Below, piece after piece: positions 22,401-34,400 of a DNA stretch of 64,000 nt. The notes under the pieces were generated by a model that worked only from the letters and a program-made list of their open reading frames with translations, was not told where the DNA came from and did not search any database. Within the stretch, counting starts at the first letter, position 1. Each line of letters opens with the position of its first letter. A program made the position numbers and the translations under genes. The DNA comes from Meandrina meandrites (Eukaryota; Cnidaria; Anthozoa; Scleractinia; Meandrinidae), in the NCBI GenBank assembly GCA_963693305.1, contig OY855905.1, positions 5,177,201-5,241,200 of the forward strand, written 5' to 3'.

Positions 22401-25400
22401 TCGGTGAACGAAACGTAAGATAGATAGCGAAGGCAATGATGGTCATTATTAAAACCTTACCCCACATTTTACAGAGGGTAGTAAATCTTTAATCGATCTT
22501 ATTTATAAGAATCATACCGAACTTTTTATACCCCTCTCCCAAACCGTCAAATATGGTTCTGGCATCTGAGGTCTGTATAGACAGTTTTGTGTTTTCATAT
22601 ATATCTAAAACGGAGATGAAATTATACGTTTTCCAACCTTTGCCTGAGTTGGGTACCGTGATGTTAATATTATCGCTCAGACTCAGAAAGGGTGCGGGAT
22701 TCAGTATGAACTGAACAGTTCCGTTATCGTCTTCCTCATCGAGGGTCTTCAATCCATCGATCAGAGATATCGAGTAGACTCCCGGATTCTTGATCAGTAT
22801 TTTCTCATAGTCCTCCTCATTCACGATGAAATCGGAGGGATCACTCTGTCTAACGTACTTTGTATGATCACTCGTTCCGTTTGCGAAGAATCTGATGAAG
22901 CTATCATTGTCGTGTTTAAGATAACCTTTATAAAAGATTTTTTTTCTCATCTGCAACTTAATGCTATCGTCGACGTATTTTTTTGTTGCCGCTCCTTTAT
23001 CGACAGTAGGGTCTTGATAGAGTATTAAATTCTTCTGCATCGAAACGTTTCCTTGGTCAAACACTCTCCAAGAGTTCCAAACAGATGTGGGAACGTTGTT
23101 AAAGAATCCTTTACTTCCGTAAAACACGATGTAGACGGGTAATTTTTGAGGATAAGCGACCCCCGATCTGTACTTTATCACTATATCAAAGATTAATTTA
23201 TCAGGATTCCAACTGAAAATCCTTTGGGTTCTTACCAAAGTTCTCACGTGGTTCTCAAAAACGTTCGATTGCTGTGCATATATGACCTCAAAAGAGTTTA
23301 AAGAGGCTTTCAGCGTGGCTGACTCTATTAAATTGGTTACACTATCATCCCAGAACATTTCACACACAACAGTGTATCTCGGTTGTTCGGTTGCGTAACG
23401 TAGGTTAACAGCGAAGCTGCTTTTGAAAAAATCTTTTTTAAATTTGAGATCGAAATGAGCCGTCCTTTTGTTGAAGGGGTGAAAATCTTTACTTGTGATC
23501 ACTCCCATTCCTTTAATGTTTAGTTCATCAATGAATTCGTCACCTGAATCTCTCTCTAAAACGTATTTGAAATCGTTTTCCATCTCTCTGTCGACGGTGT
23601 AATCAAGTCTCCCAGAGACGTAATCTTGCCACCGTGCCTGTAGAATGGCGTTACGTTCGTTGATGGTTTTGTTAACGTAATTAACGTTCGCAGCGAATGT
23701 TGCATCCGATGAGGATGCCTCTTTAAGATTCTTTATCTCGTTTCCGCTCATGTCTAGATCGCCTGTCATCTTATCTCCCGCTTTACTCACAAGGCTGTTG
23801 AGAGTAGTTTTCACCTTCCCGTCCGCATAACTCTTATTGACTGCGTCTTTGTAACCGACGGGATTGGCGAGGTTTACGATTCTCTTTGATTTAAGATCAA
23901 GATTCTTTTTATTGTCTTTTTTTAAGTTAAGGTTATCATCCTTCTTCGAGTTAAGGGAATCGATCCTCTTCAGTATCTCTTCTCTCTGCATATAATCTTT
24001 CAAGTAAATACTTCCGGAGAGGATTATAACCCATTTAAGGTAGTCTGTAATGCTTGTTGAGGGGTCGTTCATATTGACAAAGTAACCGAACCCTGAGGAG
24101 ATACCTATAAGAACGGAGGCGTCATATATAGTCTTGAAGATCTTCTCTTTCGACATTTATCTTAAGAGAGAAGATCTTTAAATCTTTAAAGAACGACGTA
24201 TGAGGTGGCTCTTAACGAAGTTCATAGCATCCCCATCTTCGGTACGGGAATCTTTGATTGTTGTGGTCTTTCTATCGCAGGGGGAGGATCAACCTTTGTG
24301 TCTTTTCTGTAACTCATAAACATATTGATCGCGGTCAAACCTATACCGACAAGAGAGATCGCGGTTGTGAAAGAGATCTCAGGAATCCATCCCTCTGCTG
24401 TGAAAGTCTTACTATTCTGTGACTCTCCTGTCTCTCTCTCCTCAGGTTCAGTCGCCTTCTCAGCCTCACGTTTCATCTTCTCTTTCAACGCCTCTTTCGC
24501 CCGTTTATTATACTCGGCGAGTTTCTTTCCTGCGGCGACCTTCTTGGGATCTTTCTCTTTTGTTCTGTCATTACTCTCAACTGGGGTCTTAGTGATCTGT
24601 TCAACATCTTCTGACATGTTTTAGTAATGTTAGAAGATGTCTTTAAACCTGTTTAGAGTCAAGTTTACACAATGCTGTTTATTTACAACGGTGAATAGAA
24701 ATAATCATCCTCATCAACGATTTCGTGTCTCTGTACCTGATCCTTACTCATCTTTATGGTGACTCCCCTTCCTTTGTCGAAAGCGCTTGCGATTCTTTTA
24801 AACTGTTGCATAGTGAAAGCGATGAGATCATCACCTCTCCCGAGATCCTCGTGTCGAAATCTTATGGTTACGGCTTCGCTGTTATCAATGGCTGAATAGA
24901 ATCTCTCTCTCTGTTCTTCAGAAATGTTCACTCTGTAATCAACGTAACGCACAATGCTGGGAGAGTTAGCGAGTACCTTCTCTTTCTCAGAGTTTTTAAC
25001 TTTGCGAACTACGTAACATGCGTTAACATTAGACATTTTAATAAGTCATTATAATTCTTTAAATCATTTTTCTACATACTGATTAACCTTTATTAGTTAA
25101 GCTTAACACCCTCTATTACCAATCTTCCGATAATGAAAGGCTTTAGTTCCCAATAAGGAATGTAGTGAGGTATTCTTATTAAGAGAACCCCTTCATCTCT
25201 GCACATCTCATCCTTTAAAGAGTCTTTCATCACTTGATACTCGAAATCTTCCGCACATGAGTGAAATAGGGGAGTGAACCTTGAGTGCTGCGCACCGTCA
25301 TACTCGAATGCCAAACCTTTACCTTTAGGAGTTAACACGTCAGGGTTATAACCGTCCAACTCGAGGTTCTGGTAAGTCCAAAGATTCTTCAACCAATCGG

Positions 25401-28400
25401 GTCTAACCTTTTTAAACTCTTTTTTGAATAACTCTTGAAATATCTTTCTACACTTCTCTTCATATACTCCGAATGACATCTTTAGTTAACTATTAAGAAA
25501 TGTTTAAATCAACCGTAACGGTTGATTTAGTCAAGCTTAACAGCCTATTAAGAGTCTTCTTCATTCTCCTCATTCTCCTTAGAATTCTCCTCACTCGGTC
25601 TTAACTTTACGTGCTTAACGACCTTAAAGAGTCCGCTAGCTAACGCTACCAATCTTCCTCCCTTCAGTACCAAGAGACCTGCGAAGTTCGACAGTTCACG
25701 TTTAACAAGATCATCGTTCTTCAAGTCTTCATTCAGTGACTCCACATCATCCACGGGAATAACATAGGAGATAAGAACGGATGCCGCGGAGATGGCTGAC
25801 TCCACCAGACCGGTCGATACTCTCTTTCCCATTACGGTCTTATAACGATTGAAGTACTTCTCCACCTGTTTCGGTGATAGTTTTTTAATATCACCGAGGG
25901 ACATCGCTTTACCGAGATACTCCTCTGTCGTTCCGAGAGATGCGAGTATCGCGAGTGATTCTCTATGATTCTCCAGATCATCCTCATCGAGGGTCTTAAT
26001 CTCCTCTTTAACCTCTGGTATCTCTTCGATATAATCTTCAACGTTTGCCATCATGAATATGATTTATGATACCTTTAAATTCTTAATCTAACACTTCTTT
26101 TAAACCGGTTCTTACGAAATTCTATGAAGGTATCTCAAGATAACACTCAAAAGGATATCTGAGGCAGAGACAGAGTCGAGCGTATCTCTCTGTTTTTAAC
26201 ACTCTGTTAAATAGTCTCTTCGTCACCGTGTCTAAATCTCCTCCATAATCTTCAAACAGGGTCTTCATACCGACCTGAGAGGGATTGTGAAAAGTTACCA
26301 CGCAGGCGACGTTCTCTCGAAAGGGTTTCGCGATCGATGTCAACTGCTGTGTCAACACCCATACACTCAATCCATCGTGTCTCCCGGAGAAAGCGAGATC
26401 GATAAATTTATTCGAGCGTTGCTTAAGGTCTTTGGAGACGGCGCAGTCGTCTAGAATTAACAGTGTATTCGTCCCGGAGAAGATAAGTGATACGTCTGTA
26501 AGAAGGGAATCGATCTCTTCAGAATTTGATGCATCCGGAGAGAGGACATAGAAGCGTTTGTCATTCTGGGCAAAACCATGATAGGTCCTGTTCTTGGCGT
26601 AGGTCGGGCAGATAAGAACAATGTACTCAAAGACCTTTCGAAAGGGACCTCGAAGTTGTTCTATTAGGTACTTTGTTTTTCCACAGTTTGTCGGTCCTGT
26701 GATTATCATGTGAAAGGGAATTTTGTCTCGTAACTCTTTCATTTATCATTATCTTTTCAGTCTTTTATACAAATATATTTTTAGTTTAGTAAAAATATAT
26801 TTTTACAATGAACAAAGTTCATTATCACTATCTGTAAATGCGAGGGCCCTCAGTATACGATTGACTTTAAATCTTTGCTCATGATCTCCATCACCGCGTC
26901 AGCTACCAAGAACATATGACAGGTGATGTTTCCCGATCCTCCGGTCTTTCTCTTGATCTCTAATTTCACACCGTCTTTTGTGTTGCGTAGACCTCCTCCA
27001 TGAATACTGTTATCAAAAAAGGTTCTCAAATCAATCCAAAGACCGAACTTATCACCTGCGTAAAAATCCTTCTCTTTTACTGATCCCGATCCTCCCATTC
27101 GTCTCTTAATCGCTTCCCAGAAGTCAGAATGAATCATTCCCTTTGAGTAGAGTTGATTCGGCATACCGTTGATATTGATGCTTACCGATCTGATGTCGGG
27201 ATTGACAAACTTCTCAGAGTCTCGTTTAGTGTCATAACTCTCTTCAAAAAGTAAGAGTATACCCGTCATCGACCTCCTTGATGTATCGACTTTCTCGTTA
27301 ATTATACTGTCATTCGGTTTTGAGATGGTAAAATTTTTGAGATGATGAACGTTCTCATAGTAAAATCCTTTACCCGTTTGATAAGTTGCCATCGCCTCAA
27401 GAGCTAGGTCTTCACTTTTGATGCAGTGGTACTCTAACTCAATGTTTTCGAGTTTATAATTCGGAGGTGTCTTCTTCTCTTCCGCTTTATCATGATTTAC
27501 AATGTCATTCACCTCAGGCAGAGTGATCTCAAAGGTCAGATCATGAGTAAGCGCACTAGGATACAGTGACCCGTTATCACAGATAACAGGATGGTCGATA
27601 GGAATTTCATACCTTTTGCCATGAACTTTGGATAGGGCAACCTCCTTTGCGTCAGATTCAACCTTATCCCCAGCTTCAGTTCTGAGTTTTCTCATATTCA
27701 CTGATGAGATTCCCTGTCTTAGTCTGTCCTCTCTGTCCTCAGTCTCAAGAAAGAGGTCATGATAGGTTTGAAATAGATCATATCTATTTGTATCCTGTAG
27801 TGTCTCACCTCCGAAAAGAACCTTGAGTTTTTTAACAAGGTTTCGACCGATATTATTTACGACGGTGTTGTTGGCATGACCGCTGACTATCAGATCGAAT
27901 ATGAGTTTAACACTTCCAGGAACAATCACTACATCATCTGACAATTTAGGTATGACCACTCGTATTGTATTCCCGGGATTATGAGATGAACGATCGAATG
28001 TTATTCTGTTGAGAGATGACTCTGCCTTAAGTCCGAGCGGTTCTCTCGGTACTCGGTTCGGTTTTATCTTCTCAGGTACAGAGTACGACGACATTTTAAA
28101 AGAGAGAGATGTTATTTTTAAATGAGTAATGTTAAAAATAACCTTATGAGAAAAATATACTACAGCCCCGAAGGTTATTGGAAAGGGTACTCCGCAGTAT
28201 CGAAGTTGGCTTCCGCGGCAAATGTTGTTGAAAAAGAGGCGAGAGATTGGTTAGAGAGACAGGCACTTTGGCAGATCTATTTACCTCCACCGAAGTATTT
28301 ACCGAGACCTCATTGGAGTGTTAGTAGACCGAATGAGATTCACCAAGCGGATCTTCTCTTTCTTCCTCACGATAAGGTGGGAAGAAAGACTTATAGATAC

Positions 28401-31400
28401 GCTTTGGTTGTGATCGATGTTGCAACGAGATATAAAGATTCTGAGGCGTTAACATCGAAAGAGAGTCAAGAGGTATCGAAGGCCTTTGAGAAGATCTATA
28501 AAAGAGAGCTTAAATGGCCAAAGAGAATAATGGTCGATCCCGGTAAAGAGTTTATGGGATATGTTACAAAATTAATGAGCAGTCATAATGTGAAGATACA
28601 GAGAAGTGAAGCGGGTAATCATCGAGCTCAGGCCTTCGTTGAGAGAGCGAACAGGACTTTGGGAGAGAGATTATTCTCTCATCAGTATGCGCAGGAGATG
28701 GTGAGTGAAGGGAGATCGAGAGTCTGGGTTAAGAGATTGCCCGCCGTCATGAAAGCGTTAAACTCTCAGGTGATCAGAATCACAGGCAAAGAACCCGATA
28801 AATCCCTCGGTTTAAAAGAGGTAGAGATTGATACTGTAAATTACAAAAGACCTGTCGGATTAAAAGAGAAGAGATTACCCTCAGGTGTTCAGGTAAGGTA
28901 TCTTCTCTCTCCCGGTGAGGATGAGGGAGGAGAGAGAAGGAGAGCGACTGATCCGATCTGGAGTATTACGGTCTATAATATAAATCGTGTGGTGATATCT
29001 CCCGATCAGCCTGTTTTATATTATCTTCTCGACGGACCTAAGAGATCGTTTGTCAGGGAGGAGCTTCAAGTCGTACCGTTTGGTACTGAGCTTCCTCCTT
29101 TATAACCGTAAGCGAAGGTGTGAATTTTATCCTTCTGTATTAATCTCTTATCATCGAACGGAGAGAGAGCAATCTTGTTTACCGTCTCTGTATACATTGT
29201 GTGTAGATGACTTCTGATAACATTCATCTTTCTCATAGCGGGTTTATTATCGAATAGGCAATCTTTGTAATCGTTGAAGGTGATGGTCTTCTTTATCACC
29301 GCCTTCTTCACTCCCTTACACTTTTTCTCCTCGTAAGACTCCTCTACTCTGTATGAGTAGAGTTTTGCCCTCAGACCGACAAACTCTGCAATCTGCTTCC
29401 CTGAGGCCTCGTCTTTGAACATACCTATGACCTTCTTGTTAACACCGGTGAGTATACCGCTTGGGTGATCTTTTGGGTAATTACTCGTATCGAACTTTGA
29501 TTTCACATCGGAGGAGATGTCTCTGTAAAAATCTTCCGTCTGTATCTCGTAAGCGAGGCTGTCCGTGTCTGTAAAGAGGAGTTTAGCGCTATCACCGTAC
29601 TTGGGTTTGATGTAATTATAATGAAAATCGTACATCAAGGTCTTACTCAAGTCTAGGATTGACATACCGAGGTATACAGGTTTATTAAACTTTAAACTAA
29701 CCTTCTTCATATGAACTGCGGTGAGATTCTCACAGAATATTGTGTGATGTTGGTAATTCGGTTTACATGTTAACTTCTTCGCTTGAGATTCTCGAGTGAC
29801 CAATCTTATGTCGACTCTGTTTCTGATGTTCTCCATAGTCTTACCGAATACGGAGTTATTCATCAACTTAAAAAAGTCTTTCTCAAAATCGTTGGTTGCC
29901 TTCGCCCTGAGATTCGTGTTAAGATCGATGTACGGCTTTAGCCACGCTGACTCTTCGAATTTGATCCCTCTGTGAATCTTGGTGAGTTTAAGACCGAGAG
30001 ATAGATAGAGTTTAAGAGTTTCGTGATGAATGACGTACTTTGTCTTATCATTTAGATTGGGGATCAGTTTTTCAACCTTATTCACGGTGAGTCTCTCCGG
30101 TGCTAACGGATAGTCGTTATGTAGGTCATGGAGTTTCTCGGGATAGGTGAGGTCGACCTCAAGTATGCACGGCATACTCTTCCAATTCTTCAACTCCTCT
30201 TTTTTCATCCATTTAAAATCTTTAGTCGGCAGAGGTTTACTCATTGCCCAACCGTAGAGATTGTTTGCATCGAGATAAGAGATGTACTTGGTAGGTTGAT
30301 CGGGATCGTAATCTTTCATGTAAGGGTTATTTGCCTTTCCATATCTCGTCGAGATCATTGAGACACCCCCTCGAATACCTTTCTCAACCATCATTAACAT
30401 TTCATAATCATGCAATAACTCCAGTTTGATCTTTGTGATTTTTAAACATGCATCCCAAGCGAGTCCGGGCGCTGTGTAATAGAATGCTGGGTCAAGATGG
30501 TAATTATCAAGGCAAACATCCCTGAAGTTTTCAATGACGTCTGAGAGAAGGAGAACATCACTCTTGAGATAGAGGTCATGGTAATCTCTCATGGTCTTCA
30601 TATTGAATGTTTTCCACACATTCTGTGCGTGTTGATAATCCTCTTCTGAGATTCCGCTGTCATTCAATATGGAGTGGAATGACTCTTTCGGTGGAAGTGA
30701 TGTTGAAGAGAGTCTGTCAAAAGAGTCAAACCAATCGTAGGGAAAGACACCCTTTCTTAATAGAAGTTTTAACTCATTACCTTCATAAAATTCTGTAATA
30801 TTTTTAAAAGAGTCTTTCGGTAGATTCTTCACCAAGTTTTCGAGGCTCGCTGCCATGAATTTAAAAGAGTCGATGAATCTTATTTTACGCTTGACCTCTT
30901 TCTCTTCTCCCTCCTCATCAATAAATTTATCAACCAAGATCTCTTTGGTGAATGAGATGTACTTCTCCTCGTTGTTGGGTATGCAGTCTATCTTTCCCTC
31001 TGATTTACCGAGGTTTTTAATAAAGAGATGACTGTCGTAACCGTAGAGATTGTGAAAGATCACTGGATAGAACTTGGGTAGTCTGTATTTTAAATTACAT
31101 TTGTTATGGGCTGCTCCTCTAAACTTACCGGTTAGATGACAGTGGTCGCGAACCTTTTCAGTTTCTTCATCTTTTATCTCTTCCTCACAGATGTGGCAGT
31201 GAGTTGCCTTTTTATAAGTCATCCTGTCCTCCCGCGTCATCACCATCTTCTTCGGTTTTTTAAACTTGTTATAGATCTCCTTGATATCCTTCTCCAAAGA
31301 CTCGATAAATAATTGAGAGATGTCATCATCAGGAGATTTAGCTGTGTACTTTACAAGTTTGGGAGAGAAGAGGTTATCATCAAAGCATTTGATGAGATAA

Positions 31401-34400
31401 CTGAAACCTGAGGGGCTGTGCTTTTGGTACTGATTGGTAAAGCTTTTACCATCATCTGGTTGACATGTGTCAATCTTCTCTGTGAAGCATTCAAAATCAG
31501 CATAAACAACGAAGGGAACTCGCTGCTTTTTATAATGATTCTTAAAAAAGATATACTCTGGTCCTAAGAATTTTCCTTCGTCATCTTTAAACATCGGCAT
31601 CTCAATCTTGACAGCCTCGTTATTTTGACAGTACTCTTTATGTTTCTCCAGTGATTTCTCTGATCTAAATGAGTTTAAACATCTATAGCAAAAATATCGC
31701 TTACCATGGTGTTTACTAACATCACCATATATCAGTCTCGACATGTTTTTTATCCAACAGAAGTGATTAGTCTCTTCATTTGCGATAAGGAGAAGGTTTA
31801 TCACCTGTTCATTCTTTTTGCTTATTCTCAAAGGGTAAACGACCTTTTCATAACCGAATACGTTGATTGCGTAATTGTTAAGATTCTCAAAATTATCTAT
31901 CTGTTTAAGTGATACAGGAAACTCGATACCTGTCCAGTCAAACTTTTCTGAATCTTTTTTCATCTGTTTGCTGATTCTCTCACCGTGTTCTTTAGCAGGA
32001 AAGACTGCTGAGGTTACTGCCCACTTGAAACACTCATTATCATTCTCATTCTTTACGTTGATGATCGCCTTCTTATCTGCTAAGTTACCAGGTAACTCAA
32101 TATAAGAAGAAGCAGACAAAGGATTGTAAGGGTTAATGTTAATGTCAAGGTGTTCTACTCGGTCGAATTGCCAACCGGAACCTCTGTTATTAAAATTCTG
32201 AATCAATTCAAAGATTTTATCAGTCATCTGATCGTAAATAACAGAGATATCAGTTGACTCTGTCACAATCTCCATTTTAGATGCAAAGGAGTATACATTA
32301 ATGTCGATTTTGCCTGTGGCAGGATTCTCTTTAGTAAACCTTACAGTGAGAATTAATTTTACTTTAATAGATCCCTTACTCTTTATGAGATTTATAACCC
32401 TCGGTTTTACGTTATTCATAAACGTCTTCTCATCCATGCCGTCTACGCCGTTCACTCTGAACGTTTTAAAATAACCCTTTATAGCCGTCTTATACTCTTT
32501 AGGTGTGAGATTATCCTCTTCAGGTAAATTTACATCCTCAATAGGTTGACCTACTTCTTCCCGCCTCCTAAAAATACTGTTTACTCTCTCCTTCAAATTC
32601 TCAACTCTCTCTTTCACAGCGCTTTTGATAGGTTCAGGGATATAATTTAATAACCACCCTGTAAACCTGTTTATTGCACTCTTTACAGGCGCTGCCACAT
32701 TAGAGGCAAGATTCCTTATCTGCGTTACTCTCGATGGTGCAGGAATCGGTATATCAACCTCCGGTATAGATTGGTCATTCGCCGAGTAAAAAATCTCACT
32801 CTCCTCCTCTAACACCTCAATCAGCTCCGCTTTACGCATTTTATAATAACCTTTGATACCACGCTCTTTAGCAAGGGCCTTCAACTCTTTCACTGTCTGT
32901 TTCTCCATACTTAATATTCATAAAACATTTCTTTAAACCTAAAATTCACTTTTAAGATACATAATTCATCGAGGATTTCATCCCGAGTATGGTTTGTCGA
33001 TGAATTAAGGGAGAATTTGAATTTTCCTCGGGCAGATTTCAAAATTCTGTCCCAGTATGCTCCATTCCTAACTACTCAGGTATTTACGACCTCCAACGAG
33101 AATCGACTAGCGTATGCATTTTTATTTGAGCGCGCGCTTCTATGACGCCACATGATATGTGCGATGAAAAAAGCAGCAAATAAGAAGTCCTTGTTCGGTT
33201 GTTTATCTACCTATTTTTAGTATTTTTTCGTCCTATGACATGTCTAAAAGCATTTTGAAACTTTTAACTTTTGAATGAAGAGCTCAAACTTGTTTTCGTT
33301 TCTTTTATTGTTGCTACCTAAAGTTTTCCGCTCGCGAGCAATATTGACGTCAGGCAGCCGAATCGTAGCGCGCGCTCTTGCCTTGTAAAACTGTAGTAAG
33401 CCACCTTAAATCAACCACACACAAAAGTGACTCTGAAGTTGGGCAAAGTAATACAAAGGATTCTCTTTTGCTCAATCAGAAGCCAGCATTCGAAGAGCCG
33501 TTTGGAAATGGTCCAGAGAGACTCGTTTTCCAGGGGCTCATTCCACTTTTATAGAAAACTTTCTCCGCTACGATTTCTGTTTACTTCGTTTTGCCCCGAG
33601 TTATTGCCCCTGGGTCTCCGAGGATGACGACAACTGAGAGCTTAGCTCTCTAAGGGCGCTTTCGTTTGGGAATATTCTGGAATAAGAACATATTCTGCTC
33701 CTGGGAGCAGAATAGCCGGAATGGAAATCCAAGTATTCCGGAATAGGAAGACCAGCCAAACGAACGCTAACTTGCATTATTCCAATTATTCTTATCCCGG
33801 ATCTATCCCAAACGAACGCGCCCTAATATTCTAATCACAAAGTTTTAGTGGCTCACGCAGAGGAAGACCTTCAAGAACCTGCGGATGCCTTCACTCGTGA
33901 CTACGATGTGCTAAGCCTCGCATTTAATGCTCCGAAGATACAAGTTCTATTCCAGCCATCACCTCCCCACATGCTGAGATAAAATAGCTAGAGATCACAG
34001 TTGGATAGCAATGCCTAAATCAAATGGTACAACAGACGAACCAACAGTAGTCTTTTGGAGGGGGCTTATGTCACAAGTATCCAATCCTTCATTACAGGAG
34101 CCAACTTTGTTGGGGTGATATAAAAACGAAAACCCTTTAAAAATAATCTGAAACGCAACCCGAGGCAATGCGGTACTAACACCGGCAACTTGGAGCACCA
34201 GGCCACCGACAGACCTGGCTTGGGAAATGCTATCCATACTGGCATAGCGCACGATGAGCAACAGAAAGAGGAACACAGTGAGAGACTCCGTTTAGCGAAA
34301 AGGAGAGGAAACAAGCTCCCAGCACAGCTACACCTTCTACAAACTTCAGATGCCTCGTATGTCTGCGAATTTTCGTTTCGAGAAACGGATTGCCCCGTCA

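Larger units (their letters stand above)
17027..33076. mobile_element. Complete Polinton/Maverick (adintovirus-like) element, about 16.05 kb
   Basis: A 262-bp terminal inverted repeat at each end, with no mismatch found by eye, and the 6-bp duplication TCAGGT delimit the element. It encodes protein-primed family B DNA polymerase, a retroviral-type integrase, an FtsK/HerA-type packaging ATPase and a putative capsid protein, plus twelve further genes: the Polinton hallmark set except that no cysteine protease or penton protein is recognised. All 16 frames are free of nonsense codons. Genes are packed tightly, 14 on the minus strand and 2 on the plus strand. It sits in an intron of the receptor gene, mostly antisense to it. 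Whether it makes particles cannot be told from sequence. Confidence 0.95.

Noticed and set aside
17027..33076. Assembly contamination by a free virus or bacterium
   Set aside because: Clean 6-bp target duplication, inverted ends and receptor exons on both sides show genomic integration.
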